A stretch of DNA of 64,000 bases from Rhypophila decipiens (GCA_033297075.1 MU858052.1:124001-188000); one strand, 5' to 3'. Numbered from the stretch's first letter, positions 1 through 12,168 are shown. Program-made: numbers and translations. Notes: a model not told the origin generated them from the letters alone.

Positions 1-1325
1 TTGTAATAGTTGCTCGGTGACCAGTGGAACAGGTCGGGCAGATCCCTGTAGAACTCGTCAAGCTTTGCGCGGAGCTTGAAGAAGGCGGATTCCTCTTTCC
101 ATGGCCCGTGGGACTCGGTGAAGCGCCCGCCAGCGAAACTCCACTTGGAAATCTCGCCCCAGATATCAATCAGACGGACGAAGCGGCCAAGGACGCTGTC
201 GTTGATGGGCCCTCTTGGCACTTGGTCCTTGTCTGGCACCAAGAATCCCGTGTAGACGTCGTCTGACAGGTCAAAGGCAATCTCGGAGCACGGCAGCTGG
301 ATGCGCAGATCCTCAGCACGGATGGTCGAGACACGCCCCTTGCCGCACCCAAGTAGCCTATCGAGGATTAGACAGCTGAACATGGTCCGCCTCCTGATCT
401 CTTTGGCAATCATCAGCTGCGAGTGAGGCATCGAAGATCTCGACCTGAGAACCGTGGGCGCGCGAAAGTTCTTCCCAGTCTCTTTATCACCATCGCCCAA
501 GCCCAGCGCCTGAGCCATGCGGATGGCCACCCCGACATACATCCAGGCTGCCATGCCCCCAACCTTGGGCCGTGTTTGGCTCCACTCGTAGAGTCCCAGC
601 ATCAGAAAAGCTTGAACCCTCTCGACAGACGCCACAGTCATGCTCGTCCTCAGCCCTCCGATCGCTTTCGTCAGTATTTCGGCGTAATACTCGGAGGCTA
701 TGGATGGATCTTGTGCTGACCCGGCTGGCCGAGCTTTGAGGTTACCGGCCACGCCGGGGGCCGTGACGTACGATACGAGCGTTTGGTGGAAACGGGCTGT
801 TAGTGTCAGGATACCCAGCAGTACAAGGTTGATCTCCGGCGATGTGTCGTTCTGCTTCGCCCTGAACCGACTGCCCATTTTCTCCTTCAACGTCGCCAGA
901 TGCAGAAACGGTAATTCAGTGGCAAAATGCAGCCTGTAAATGTCAAAGACCTGAGACCAGATAGCCTCGGAGAGATAGGGGGCCGAGAGCACCTCCTCGG
1001 CGATGACGTTGGGCGGTACCGTATGGTCAAACTTGCTGATATCATCAATCCGGCGCACCCTTTTCCGGTCCGAACCTTGCTCCTGCTTGATTCCCCCGGG
1101 TGGATCGGGCCGTTTCGGCGGCACTTGCGTCACTTCGGGATAGGTACACTCCTTGCCATTCCTGATGCATGTTTCGCATGGCTGATCACCCCCCGTGTTG
1201 TTGCACTTGATCTTGGACTTGCGACATCTCTGACAGGCGATGCTGGATCGCAACGGAGTTCGCTTGGCGGCCGCCACCTTTTTGCTCTCGGCAGTCCCGG
1301 GGCTTCCTGGGCTGGCACTCATCAT
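1..1325 (-). CDS. Zn(II)2Cys6 fungal-specific transcription factor (3' end beyond window)
   Basis: Likely nuclear DNA-binding regulator. Numbered from the first in-frame ATG (1325), it shows a binuclear zinc cluster with Cys31, Cys34, Cys41, Cys50, Cys53 and Cys60 (spacing 2-6-8-2-6), starting ACQRCRKSKIKC, then a basic linker (PPKRPDPP). About 110 residues later comes the fungal-specific transcription factor domain, with LVLLGILTLTARFHQ, a YVGVAIRMAQALGL helix and the RRRTMFSCLILDRLL block. The frame runs off base 1, so the C terminus is missing. The same frame is open without a stop up to about 1889. Its last 300 bases before the ATG translate to a Pro/Ser/Lys-rich, protein-like stretch (PTPKRKYQDAFAALGNG), so the real start probably lies in an upstream exon I could not place. 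The target pathway is unknown and no orthologue name is claimed. Confidence 0.9.
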   Translation of the reverse strand, partial: MMSASPGSPGTAESKKVAAAKRTPLRSSIACQRCRKSKIKCNNTGGDQPCETCIRNGKECTYPEVTQVPPKRPDPPGGIKQEQGSDRKRVRRIDDISKFDHTVPPNVIAEEVLSAPYLSEAIWSQVFDIYRLHFATELPFLHLATLKEKMGSRFRAKQNDTSPEINLVLLGILTLTARFHQTLVSYVTAPGVAGNLKARPAGSAQDPSIASEYYAEILTKAIGGLRTSMTVASVERVQAFLMLGLYEWSQTRPKVGGMAAWMYVGVAIRMAQALGLGDGDKETGKNFRAPTVLRSRSSMPHSQLMIAKEIRRRTMFSCLILDRLLGCGKGRVSTIRAEDLRIQLPCSEIAFDLSDDVYTGFLVPDKDQVPRGPINDSVLGRFVRLIDIWGEISKWSFAGGRFTESHGPWKEESAFFKLRAKLDEFYRDLPDLFHWSPSNYY

Positions 1326-1889
1326 CGTGACTCCCGGTGGGGGCTTAATGTCATCCTCAGCGGGCTGGCCGTGACCCCGCACTGCAGCCGCGAGCGGCAC
1401 CCCGTGGGGCAGCCCCGGATGAAGCACGGGCAGTCGATCGGACGGGGCGATGCTGCTATGTGGCGAGGGCGCGGGCTCGGACCCGGCGGACGGCGGCTCG
1501 CCGTTGCCTAGGGCGGCAAAAGCGTCTTGGTACTTGCGCTTCGGGGTGGGCTGCGAGTTGGCCGATCCCGCTGACGTCTCATCGGCGTCGGAGGGATCGG
1601 GAGGGGAGATGATGGACTGGATGCGCAGTTGGGAAGAAATCGTGCCGGCGTGTTGGGTCTCACAAGGGGACCCTAAGACTCGAGATGGTAGGATAAAAGG
1701 CGTCGCGCGCGGAGCGGCTTCAGAGTCGGAGCAAGGCAAAAACGGGTCCTCCTCGAGATGGGCTCCACACGCTCTGGGAGCCAAGGGGAGAGAGCGGCGG
1801 TTCTTTTCCACCCAGTTGCCAGGGTGTTTTGTTTGTGTATGGTGGTGACCCCTCCCACGAGGTGGTACGAAATACGAGATGCAGGCGTC

Positions 1890-4800
1890 CTAAGCGAACA
1901 ACAGCTCAGAGGTGTGCTAGAGTCTGGAAGCACGACAAGGTAGACGAGCCGAGGGGCAGCAGACAGCAAGTCTCAACCAGAGAGTGGCAGGCGCCTGACC
2001 AGACGAGTCTTGTAACGGCAACAGTGCGGCTCAGAGGTCCCTTCTGTCCCTAGTAGGCGGCGGACGACTGCACGATGTGTAACGGCATTCACGGAGTGAT
2101 GATGCAGGCAGCCGAGCTTTTCTATTTGGCGCGCGTCCGGCAGGACAGGACGGGGGTGTGGGGAGAGGGTACGAAACGGTCGGAATGTGTCTAGCCAGAC
2201 GAGCCAATGTCGCGGCGAAACGTTGCCGGCTAGGAGAAGGGAGACGGGATGGTGCCGTCCGACCCGGGGCTCTGCTTTTGTTTCTCGTTTCCTCGGAGGA
2301 GCGCGACCAGGATGCAAACCGTGGTGGACTCGTAGTAGCCGGCGGCGAAAGGAAGGCTGCAGAAGCGATTTGCAAAGGCCAGGAGAAGCACAGGAGAAGC
2401 CGGCGAAGGTTCGAACTCGCCTTGACCGGTACGGGGGTACTGGGGCTAGCTGGACACTGGACACGGCTGGGGACAGGTCGGTGTCGAAAGATATCAGGCT
2501 TCGCGCTGTGAGGATTGTATAAAGAACAAGACAGTCCGAGGGAAAGCTACCTGTTGACTAGGTACTCTCTGGGAGCTGGTATCGGTACCAAGGACCACGC
2601 CTCTCGCTCGCTCTCGTTGTAGATGACCAATGTAGGTGAGACACGGGCTGGCGGGGAAGTGTCTAAATTTTTTTCCTCGTTCTAACGGACCGGTACAAAG
2701 ACAAGCAAGGACCTCTCCTCCAGTCTCATCCAGGGTCGGGCAAGATTCTGAGTTGAAGTGTTTAGTTGCCGTGATGTGGGCACAGGGGACGACATATAGG
2801 GGATGACGGGTCGCGCGCGATCGGTTGCGTTCGTGTGGTGGCCCCGGGTGCAGTCCAGACGAGGAAAATCGTGGGATGGGGATTGGGATTGGGCGAGCGA
2901 TGGGATCGGGGACGGTGGGACGACGCGGTGGGATGTGCGATTGCGACAAGCCGGTGGCGCCTTGCGGTCTTTATTGGAGCTTCAAATCGACGATGTTCGG
3001 CACTGGGGCAATGTGAGCATTACGTCCCAAGGTTGTGCAGCAGCAGTGACCAAAGTCCAGAGTCGCAGTCTGGTGTTGATGTTGCAGTATATCAATGTAT
3101 CATGTCTGGATTGAGGTCTGGTGCAGCAACTTTTTCTCTTTGTACCTATGCAGTGCGGGAGATGCTGTGGTTGAGTGCTGACCGCTGAGGTCTCAGTAGG
3201 TAAGAAAGTTGACTTTTGATCTGCTAAATATGGTCCCCGGCCAGGGGGTAGCTCAGAGGGGTCGTTCCCTCCCGGTTCCGGCTCGGAGCGCCCAAGTTCT
3301 TGTCCCGAAGTCCACTCTGGACCACCACCACCCGCGCCGCGCCTTCTCTACAGGGGAAGACCTTACAGGAGTCCACAATAAAAGCGGTAGGTTATGGAAC
3401 CCGGGGAAGGTGCAACAAGGTTTAGAGCCTTCGTGGTTGAGATAGTTCCGCCAGTTATAATCGAGAAAGTCACAAAGCACTGATGATGGGAAAGTATAAA
3501 CTCATATGAATCCGTAACCTCCTAGTAATTTCCATGTCCTTTTTACAACTATCTAAAAGCAACCATCTACAGATCACCGGGACACCAAAGACATGCCAGA
3601 AAGAAGAGAAATAACAAAAACAGAAAATATAGAACAGCGGACCCGTCCCTACCGGTACTTTCTCAGGCCACCCCCGCTTCCTCTCCTCGCCCGGGTCGCT
3701 CACTGTCGCTCCCGCACACTTGCTTTTCGCGAGAAAGCTGACAACCAATAAACACACGCATTTTCGCGGAACCAAAACCCGTCACCAGCAGCCAATCAGG
3801 TTTGATCCCGCTTCCTCTCTAAAGGACGGAGAGGCAGCGGAGGAGGGCGGCCCATGGATGTCGAGAATACATGTCGAGTTTTGCATCATCTCGAGTCCAT
3901 CGCAGAATCTATCCTGCAATATCTCTTCAAGATTCCGGACGAACTATCGGATCTTGCAGAACAGGACAAGCAAGGTTCTCAGAGAAGTTGGGGGCGGCCC
4001 GGGAAGAAGCAGTGTGGGCTCGGGGAAAACCTAGCGCAGCGGGTTACATGAGGACGAGGTACAGACATCCCATCCATACGCCTTTGACGCCTATTACACG
4101 GATGTAGTGCAACACGAACCCAATGCCGTGTTGGGTTCAAAGATAGGTATTTTGGCCCGTTTGTGTTAGGAAATGAACGGGCTCTGTTGCCTTGATATTT
4201 CTCGATCTCCCCGGAGCATCACCTCTGCTCTGGACGATACCGAGGATTGAGGTTAGTTTCCTCCTCTCCACGGCGATCGTCTTGGAAAATACAGCTACCG
4301 AGAGATCGGCCCCAACGTGGAGAGGAGCCCCATATATTAAACATGTCAGCTCTCCGCAAATTCTCTTCCTCTCCATGCCGCCTAAACCAAAGCCGCAGAC
4401 GGTCCGACCGAGCCCTTCTCGGGGAGATGGGGGAAAGGGCTGGAAAGGGCTTGGGGACTGGGCAGGACAGAAGCGGCATTCCGGGCATATATCTGCTTCC
4501 CACAGTTCTCCCGCAGTCCACTCAACTTTCTCCTATACATCAAACACACAGGACGCTAATGTACCCCTGGCCCATCGAGTGTTACCCAGATTCTACCGTC
4601 TAGTTCTTGAATCACAAGACAGAGCCATGGTCCGTGGATCATGAGCCGCTGGAGGGACAGAATGTGGGGACGAAGCTGTTATACCACTGAGCCGAACACG
4701 CCTTTCGGTGATTGCAGTCATCTTTTGGCCTGTGGTTCAGTGGTTGAGCGGTTAGCTCCTTAGACAGAATCTATTGACAATTGAACCATGGTAGATGAGT

Positions 4801-6603
4801 TATTATCACCGGCGCTCGTGAGAGGAGTAGCGACCTAATCATAGCGATTACGAAGCACTAGAGTTTTACCTCTTTGTCTTTGATCCTTACGCAAGTTGTG
4901 ACATTTACCTCATTTTCTCACTTTCCGTGGCCATCAAGAGGAGGAGGAGAACTAGAGGAGAGATGGGCGTCCCATGCACACCTTACAGCGCATCGGAAGG
5001 TGTGCTTGTAGCAGCCACTCGGCCGCCTTGCCTGCAGCTTGGCTAGTTCGTTCTTTGGACTCCCGAGACCCATTTAATTTTGAATATTTTGCACATTTCT
5101 CTTCGATGTGAAGTGCATCGCAAATCAAATCCACATCACATCTATATGCTTTATTAGCGTTGGTGATCATCCTTCTTTCTGGTAGAGTGCAGCATGGCGA
5201 TGAGACAGGATGAAGAAGAGGGGCCAGTTGATATATCTGAGGAGGTCACTTCGGATGCCGTGATTTTCTCGGTGACAGATGAGGAAAGCAGAAATATTTC
5301 TAACTGTGATTTGATCTCTCGATTGCATTCCTGTGATCTCTCATACCGCATAAGAACGTGATGATACTGTTGAAGATTCTATTCATATCTCGCTAACCTT
5401 GCATCCTCTCGTCTCACAGGCTAACAGTGCATACACAATCTCACTAGCGTCTCGATCTCGTTGTTGGATGTGCTCTACCTGAACATCACACCACTGGGAG
5501 ATAGAGAGAAATATTATACCTGATGTGGAAATAATGGGAAGTCACCATAGACAAGACGTACCGAGATGAAAAGTCCAGCCGTCATGGTGAAGGCCTCAAG
5601 TTCCACCCGAACAACTACATTACTATGCTTCATCATCGAATACAATCTCAAAAAGAGTATTAAAGACGTATAAAGATGACAAAGGGTCAGGTTATTGTGA
5701 TGACTGAGCAGCCCCGGACAAGGCTGATGGACATCCCGGCGAAGAGTCCGGGCACTTATACGGCCTTGCGGGCCGTTGACGAGCTAAGCGGCTATCAGAC
5801 TGCCCTGCGGAGCCTCTGAGTACGAAATAGAGAGTGGGAAATGACGACGACAACGACGACAACGACGATATGGAAATATTTTATTAGCCCCTCCAATCCG
5901 CTGCAGACCGGTCACAGAGTGGGAAAAATCATTATCGCACTTTCCCTATCGCTTTCTTCGTGACCCTGCAAACTTGCTTTGGATGTCGCAAGTGGCAACA
6001 GCGGTTTGAGCAGTTTCTTGGCTACTCGAAACACCCAATGACGTCGCCCAGCAGCCAAAGGGGTCCTCACCTTCCTCCTCATCAATCAGAGGCCTCTGGC
6101 GCCTGCTCCACACAAATGGGAGCTTTAAGCGCCTGGGACCGCGGGGTATGGACGTCCAAGTGAGCTCTGTGCTATTTTCATACTCGTGCTTCACAGTCAA
6201 GTCGCAAGCCAACAACGTCTAGACTTTGCATCGACAACAAGGTCGAACGATTTTCTTCAACCCCGCCCTCCTAGAGACCTACTTATTTTTGGAATTAGAA
6301 CCCGTTTTTATCTTCATCCTAACCTGCATTCAAGTTCGAGTATTTCTTGAAGTCTTGTTCATCAAATTCCTCTCCTGACAATAAAAGGGTACCCGGTGCC
6401 CCGCATTTGACACACTCCCAGCGCGCGCAAGATAGCACAACGTCATTGCGGGCTTATTCGCATATTGCCTTTGATCCCTTTGTCGCGCTCAGGGGCTGAG
6501 TGTTTTCCGCAGGTTAAAAGTATTTTCTGCAGCCATGGCATCAAATGTATGTTCAGCAGAAAACATTCACAAAATCCCAAACCAGAACAACGACTAACAC
6601 GAA
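1890..6603. other. Long intergenic region, no supported gene
   Basis: About 4.7 kb between the minus-strand transcription factor and the plus-strand senescence-domain gene, so it should hold both promoters. Open frames here are short, on both strands, and show no recognisable domain or plausible splice chain. It contains a short ACG/ACA microsatellite near 5843 and two tRNA D-arm look-alikes near 4700 that do not fold into tRNAs. A missing 5' exon of the transcription factor may lie near its lower end. Otherwise I see nothing. Confidence 0.5.
5843..5869. repeat. ACG/ACA trinucleotide microsatellite
   Basis: Short run of GACGAC and AAC triplets in non-coding sequence about 740 bases upstream of the senescence-domain gene. 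Confidence 0.7.
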
Positions 6604-8251
6604 ATGTCGCCGCAAAAGGACCCAAAGCTGCTCTACGCCATCAATGGCGTATCAGCCTACCACATCGCCAACGGCGTCGAGGAGTCGCTCACACCATCCG
6701 GCCCTCAGACACTGTCGCTTCTGATGGTCCCCACGAGCTCCGCCTTCGCCGACCCCTCTGTCGACTCGGAAGGCTCCAACGAAGAGCAAGACTTTTACCT
6801 TCACCTCCATCTGCCTCCCGAGCTCGACCTCCCACTTCCAGCCACTACCCAAATCTACCACCAGCCGCCCACCAGCTACCTCATTCCGCGCTGGGATCTG
6901 GGACCAGACAGCGGCGCGTTCACGAGAATCGAGTTTCCGACCGCCGAGACCCGGAAGGGTATTCAGGAGGACGTGGATACCTTTGAGACTATCCTGGCAC
7001 AATGCACCGCTTTCCTCGAGAGGGCACCCCCTCCGAGAACTGGCAAGGGAGAGAAGAGCAGTGGAAACGGGAAGGCAAGGAGCGAGTATGCGGGTTCAAC
7101 TTCCAAGGGCAAAGAAGCCCACGGAGAACAGCTGCCTGCATACAACCCGGCCGACTTCAAACCTGGCGAGGCATATGCCAAGGGTGCCCACAGCGCCCCT
7201 GGAGGCCAGATTGTGCTTGTTGATGAGGAAGACGGCAGCGTCATAGGAGAGCTGACCGACAGCTTCCAAGTGGTCGACAGTGCTGTGAAGCCTGGATCCA
7301 AAGGTTCGCATATCGCTCTATCCTCTCCATTGCAAACTTGATCAACACCTGCTGACATTGCTGCCCGTATCACTAGACCCCGTAGAAATTACTCTGCCTT
7401 CCCACGGCGGGCAAATGATCAGTGTCGCTCCCGTGTCCCACGAGGTAGAGCAGGAACTGCATCCAGCCTACAAAAAGTCCTTTTTGGTGTCCAATGCCTC
7501 GGCCGCGTCTCGCTTGATCATCACGGGTTCCGACATGGTCTCCAAGGTGCTCCAGAACCAGGCGAACAGCTTTACCCAAAAGACACAACCCGCCACCAAG
7601 CCCATGACATTCCAGCCTACCACCAAGGAGCACATCCGCCGCATCAACACGTTTACCGGCAACGCGGCGAGCCTGTCCTCCAAGACGGTCGGTGGAATTG
7701 GCAAGGTCGCTCAGAACATTGGCGCCACACTCGGTGGAAGGGCAGGTAAGGGCGGAAAGAAGGGATACGATGCTGACGGGAAGCCATTGGACGACTACAA
7801 ACCTGGCATTCTGAATAAGTCTCTGATGGCGTTTTCGACGGTCATGGATGGCGTGGAGCAGGCGGGCAGACATTTGCTCGAGTCGACGTCAGAATCCGCG
7901 GCTACGGTGGTGGGTCATAGATGGGGACCTGAGGCCGGTGAGGTGACGAGGAGCATTGGGAGTGGCGTCAAGAATGTCGGATTGGTGTATATCGATGTTA
8001 CGGGTGTGTCGAGGAAGGCGATTATCAAGAGCGTGGCGAAGGGTATGGTGGTTGGAAAGACTGCTTCGGGGCAGGATGTCATTGTTGGTGGAGGGGATGG
8101 CGGGATTGCCAGTGAGGCGATTCAGTCGTCGTCATCGTCGTCTTCGCAGCAGCAGCTTTTGGGTGATAGGGATTCGACACGGAGCATGACTGTTGTCGAG
8201 GGCAAGCAGCCTAGTGCGCTGAATGGGAGCAGTATACGCCGAACTGACTGA
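6604..8251 (+). CDS. Spartin/senescence-domain protein
   Basis: Two exons, 6604-7303 and 7377-8251. The 73-bp intron has donor GTTCGC, branch CTGAC and acceptor ACTAG, and the join restores GSK-DPVEITLP. The product is 524 aa. The N-terminal ~230 residues hold a beta-rich region (LLYAINGVSAYHIANG) and a Lys/Gly/Ser linker. The C-terminal half carries the senescence/spartin-associated domain, visible as ASRLIITGSDMVSKVLQNQA, the glycine-rich SSKTVGGIGKVAQNIGATLG segment and the helical GVEQAGRHLLESTSESAATV and VTRSIGSGVKNVGLVYIDVT segments. In animals the related spartin (SPG20) acts on lipid droplets and endosomes; a membrane or lipid-droplet role here is inference. The tail ends in a Ser7-Gln3 run. 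ATG 6604 follows ACGAA and opens directly into conserved-looking sequence. Confidence 0.88.
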
Positions 8252-9525
8252 TTTGGGCTCTAGAAAAGAAGGAGGACGGGAATAATGAAGGGCGTAACTT
8301 TATATGTGGAAGTTCATTCCCTCGGTGGTTAAGTTTTGGTATCCGATTATCCGTAATAAGGTTATATCTTTATTTTTGGCAGGCTGAGGCTTGATTTTAA
8401 GCTTATTTTTCCATTCTGATTATCACCGTTAGAGATTCGAGCTTAGTTCTCATTTTTTGTCGTGATACCCCGTAATTTGTTAATAAACAAACGATGACAA
8501 GTTCTGACGACAAATGCTCTTGTCAAGGGGCTGGCACGGAGATTCATGTTGGACGATCATGTGACCACGGAGAATCCTTGGCGCATGGCCAGCAAGCACT
8601 CTGTCGCGTCCGGCGCGGAACCCCTGGACTGACAATTTATTACAGGGAACCCCCCCCCCAAACACGGATGGGACTCGACCTTGACGACCAACGCAACGAC
8701 CAGACGGGAGTGGCCAAATCAATGCTCCGGAAATTCAGGAATAAATATCGGTCGAAATGTCATAACATCAAGACCTTTCCGATATTACGCCATCATCTTT
8801 ATTTACAGCGTCGACTTTGGACTTCGCTGCGTGCATACACGGATACCGACAGTACCCCGCCAAGATTTCACGATACAGCAGGGGTACGGCACTCACGACT
8901 GGGACAGGGCACAACACGGCAGCTGCGAAGCAGGGTTGAACCAGAAAAGAGAAACGCAGCGGCTCCCATGTGCTGTCGGTTTGAACTGCTAGGGAGATTC
9001 ATCATTTTTGTACAACGTCTGCGAGAGAGACGTCGGGTGGCCACGCAGAGACGGTAACATATATGATACGGATACCAGGTTACGAATCAAGGACTTGCTG
9101 GACCAGGACAGGTCTGAGCAGCACATGCAACGACCTGACAGGAGCAACCATAATAATCACCACCACGACACAAACACCAGACCGGACAAGTACACATGCC
9201 ACACAAATTCAACTAGGAGGAAGTTAGCCGGGTCAGCCTTTGAGCACGATTTCACTTGACTTTGGCCATAGCGAGTACGGATAATTACACCTTTTACTCG
9301 CTCCCTGCACCGTCAAAACTATTTTGAGCTATCGATCGTACAGACAGACCTCAGGGGTTTATTGATATTCATTCACCTTCACGTTCAACGTCAACAACAT
9401 CACCAGGATTACTTACATAACCAACAAGAAAAGACGGACACAGCGCTCTGGCATCAATCTTCTCGGTCCACTCTTTTCGCAATCAACAAATCATCAGAGA
9501 GACCCTTGAGAACGTAGCTGCCAAA
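8252..9525. other. Intergenic region between senescence-domain gene and GCP4
   Basis: About 1.3 kb holding the 3' region of one gene and the promoter/5' UTR of the next. It contains a run of ten C at about 8650-8659. Frames at 8494-9057 and 9008-9259 have no domain signal and I treat them as chance. Confidence 0.5.
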
Positions 9526-12168
9526 ATGCTCCAAGAAATCTTCCTCGCCCTATCAGGCCACCCCTCCCCTCTCCTTTCCACACCCCATCAAAACAAAAAC
9601 CAGCCTCAGAATGAGCCGCTCATCAACTCCTCACTCCTAACCCCCTCCGAAAAATCCCTGCTATCCTCCCTAGCGCACCTCTCAGACCTACACATCAAAA
9701 TATCCTCTTACTCGTCTCAAATCGCCTCATCACATTTAGGACCAAGCAGTGTAATCTGCCGAGCAGTAGCAGCAGCCATTGAAACGAAATATTTGTCTTC
9801 GTTTCGGGAAAAGGTCTTGCAAGTTGAAGCCGGGATCCTGAAACAAGATGCCCATCTGGTAGGGGCGTATAACATGGTCCCTTTGACGGCCATTGTTGGC
9901 GAGTTTGAGGGCTGGATAAGGAGGATGGAGTGGCTTTGGGGTTGTGTTAAATTCATGCTGAAGAAGACGGATGGTGAGAATGACATGGTCACCAAAGGGA
10001 AAGGAAAAGAAGGAGGAATGGCGACGTGTACAGGCGCCCAACTGATGGATTGGCTTAGGGGCGAGTTGCAAACTGGGTATCAGGACGTGGAAGATACTGC
10101 TAGGGGCTTGGTACGTGTTGCCGAGGTTGCGTGGTTACGACAGGTCAGTGCGTGGATTTTGTATGGCAAGTTGCCTACTACCACTGGGGCTTCGTCTTCA
10201 GGGGCTGCGGATTTTTTTGTTCAGCCAAAGGCTTCGGCTAGTGCAAAGAATCCTCAAGATGGGCGAGAAGAAGAGGAGGAGGACGGGTATATCCTCGTGC
10301 CGAGATTATTGCCCTCCTTCGTGACGCCCTCGACTGCGGGGTCAATGTTGTTCATCGGCCGGTCGCTGAACCAAATCAGGAACAACCACCAGACGCTGGG
10401 CACAGGGACAGATCACCTATCTACCCAGCTCAAGCGGCTTTCTGATATAGCACACCCTATCGATCCGGCAAGTTTTGCAAGGACGATACTGGAGATTAGG
10501 AACTTCTTGTCAAGAACGGTGCTACAGAAGCTCTTGCCGCTTAGCAGAGTGCTCGAGACTTTGGAGCTTCTGAGGGACTTTTTTCTGTTGAGAAGGGGCG
10601 ACTTTGCCATGGCGTTGACGCAACAGGCTGACGAAAAGATTCGGAGTCGTTGGCGCAGGGCGGATAATCTTGCTGCTGCTGCTGCTGGCTATGACAAGCG
10701 CGGCGAGAAGAATAGCAGGCTTGGTTCAGTTGTCGTCAAGGATGGAGAGGTAGCTGCTGTGTTGGTCCGTACATGGGCGGCCTTGGGGTCGATGCAGGGT
10801 GAGCATGCCGACGAAGATGAGGGCTTGGAGTTGGCAAGGGATTTGCTTCGGCTGACGACTCTTTCGTCACGTTCTTGGTCGCTTCGGTCCAGTGCCATAT
10901 CGACCACAGGGACCGGGGCTGAGAATGGTGGGCTAGCGGGTATCGCCCCGACGCCATTTCGGAATTTGCTGTTTTCGGTGCCTGTTGTTCTGACCATGCA
11001 AATTCCCTCACCGTTGGACTTGTTTCTCAGCCAGGCGGATTTGCAGACTTACACGGCCATCAATTCGTATCTAATGTCGCTCCGCCGGGCGCACCTTCGA
11101 CTGACCGACCTGTGGAAGATTACCTCGCTTAGGCGACACCATCCTGCTCCGCCTGGTCCGCCACGAGGAAGCACTCGAGCTGGGAGAGCAACTGTCAAGT
11201 TGCTGAGACAGAGATATACGGACAGGTCCCGGACTTTACGCAGTGCTTGGGCCACTGCCAGCGCGACGATTTTCTTCTTGTGCGAGACGGAAGGGTATCT
11301 GCAGACTGAGGTTGTGGCGGGTTTGTCAGAGGGCTTTCACGCTTGGTTGACTGGTACTGGGGAGGAGAGCCATGGGGGGCAAGACTCATCTGCGGGAAAG
11401 AAGTCCAAGCATGACCGGGATGAAGAGGTCGAGAGCGACGAGCAAGATGCCGACGATGATATCTGGCTGGCAACGAGCGCTTCTTCCAAGTTAAAGATAC
11501 ACAACCACGACGAGGTAGAGGAAGAGGTCAACGACTCAACCACATCCTCGCCAAACCATGCCCCGAAAGATCCCCAGACCTTGGCAACAGCGCATCGGAT
11601 CTTCCTCCGCACCCTGGTCCGCAGATTACTCCTCACTCACCAGTCGTTCACAGACCCGCTGTACGAATTGTTGGTTCATATCGACCACCTAGTGGCCCTC
11701 ATGCACAGACTACATTCCGTCTGGTCGGCGGCCGACTTGGAAGCCGATGTCGGTGTTGTCGATGCTTTTGTGGATCTCGAGAAAGAAGAGCAAGATCTCA
11801 AGAGAGAAATTCTTGGCGTGGAGAAACGAGTCAAAGGAGGTATCGAAGGCTTGATTTCCGAGTTGAGGAGGTTAGAGACGGACCTCCCCGCTGGGGGACT
11901 CGGCAACTTGAGAGGTGCTAAAAGTATCGGCGGGACGAGACAAGACGGGGACGGCGTGGTAGAAGAAGACGGCGGGGAAGGAGTAGGAGACGGGCTAGAT
12001 GAAATGGCCATGGAAGAAGAGGAGGCTTTTGCCATGCGGGAAATGGGCGAGTATGTGCCACGACGGGTCGGCGGGGTGGACAGACTCTTGATGAAGCTTG
12101 ATTTTGGGAGCTGGTTTGGGAACCGTGGAGGAAATGGCGACTTTGGGGAGCTGGAGGACGAGTTATAA
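9526..12168 (+). CDS. GCP4: Gamma-tubulin complex component GCP4 (Spc97/Spc98 family)
   Basis: Single uninterrupted exon, 880 aa. The N terminus MLQEIFLALSGHPSPLL matches the start typical of GCP4, the smallest of the GCP2-6 paralogues. The GRIP1-like N-terminal half continues through YNMVPLTAIVGEFEGWIRRM, PRLLPSFVTPSTAGSMLFIG (the entry to the core GRIP region) and SLNQIRN. The GRIP2/gamma-tubulin-binding half begins with FSVPVVLTMQIPSPLDLFLS and runs through LRRAHLRLTDLW and the long helical C terminus. An acidic, low-complexity insertion (DEEVESDEQDADDDIW and neighbours, near residues 630-680) separates helices, and the C terminus is Glu/Gly-rich. GCP4 belongs to the gamma-tubulin ring complex that nucleates microtubules at spindle pole bodies. 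The start has a good context, CCAAAATG. It converges on the F-box-like gene. Confidence 0.93.
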   Translation: MLQEIFLALSGHPSPLLSTPHQNKNQPQNEPLINSSLLTPSEKSLLSSLAHLSDLHIKISSYSSQIASSHLGPSSVICRAVAAAIETKYLSSFREKVLQVEAGILKQDAHLVGAYNMVPLTAIVGEFEGWIRRMEWLWGCVKFMLKKTDGENDMVTKGKGKEGGMATCTGAQLMDWLRGELQTGYQDVEDTARGLVRVAEVAWLRQVSAWILYGKLPTTTGASSSGAADFFVQPKASASAKNPQDGREEEEEDGYILVPRLLPSFVTPSTAGSMLFIGRSLNQIRNNHQTLGTGTDHLSTQLKRLSDIAHPIDPASFARTILEIRNFLSRTVLQKLLPLSRVLETLELLRDFFLLRRGDFAMALTQQADEKIRSRWRRADNLAAAAAGYDKRGEKNSRLGSVVVKDGEVAAVLVRTWAALGSMQGEHADEDEGLELARDLLRLTTLSSRSWSLRSSAISTTGTGAENGGLAGIAPTPFRNLLFSVPVVLTMQIPSPLDLFLSQADLQTYTAINSYLMSLRRAHLRLTDLWKITSLRRHHPAPPGPPRGSTRAGRATVKLLRQRYTDRSRTLRSAWATASATIFFLCETEGYLQTEVVAGLSEGFHAWLTGTGEESHGGQDSSAGKKSKHDRDEEVESDEQDADDDIWLATSASSKLKIHNHDEVEEEVNDSTTSSPNHAPKDPQTLATAHRIFLRTLVRRLLLTHQSFTDPLYELLVHIDHLVALMHRLHSVWSAADLEADVGVVDAFVDLEKEEQDLKREILGVEKRVKGGIEGLISELRRLETDLPAGGLGNLRGAKSIGGTRQDGDGVVEEDGGEGVGDGLDEMAMEEEEAFAMREMGEYVPRRVGGVDRLLMKLDFGSWFGNRGGNGDFGELEDEL

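Noticed and set aside
2494..2949. 151-codon minus-strand frame with a Pro/Ile/Arg-rich start (RPIPIPIPRFSSSG)
   Set aside because: Considered as a 5' exon of the Zn2Cys6 factor, but no donor-acceptor pair keeping the frame was found.
3241..3300. GGGGGTAGCTCAG followed by CCCGGTTCC, resembling tRNA A and B boxes
   Set aside because: The spacing is far too short and the arms do not pair.
4670..4790. Two oppositely oriented tRNA D-arm look-alikes (GGCTCAGTGGTATAACAGC on minus, GGTTCAGTGGTTGAGCGG on plus)
   Set aside because: Neither continues into a pairing anticodon stem or a T arm with a TTCGA loop. At most they are decayed tRNA or SINE-like fragments.
8650..8659. Run of ten C
   Set aside because: A simple homopolymer in intergenic DNA with no associated structure.
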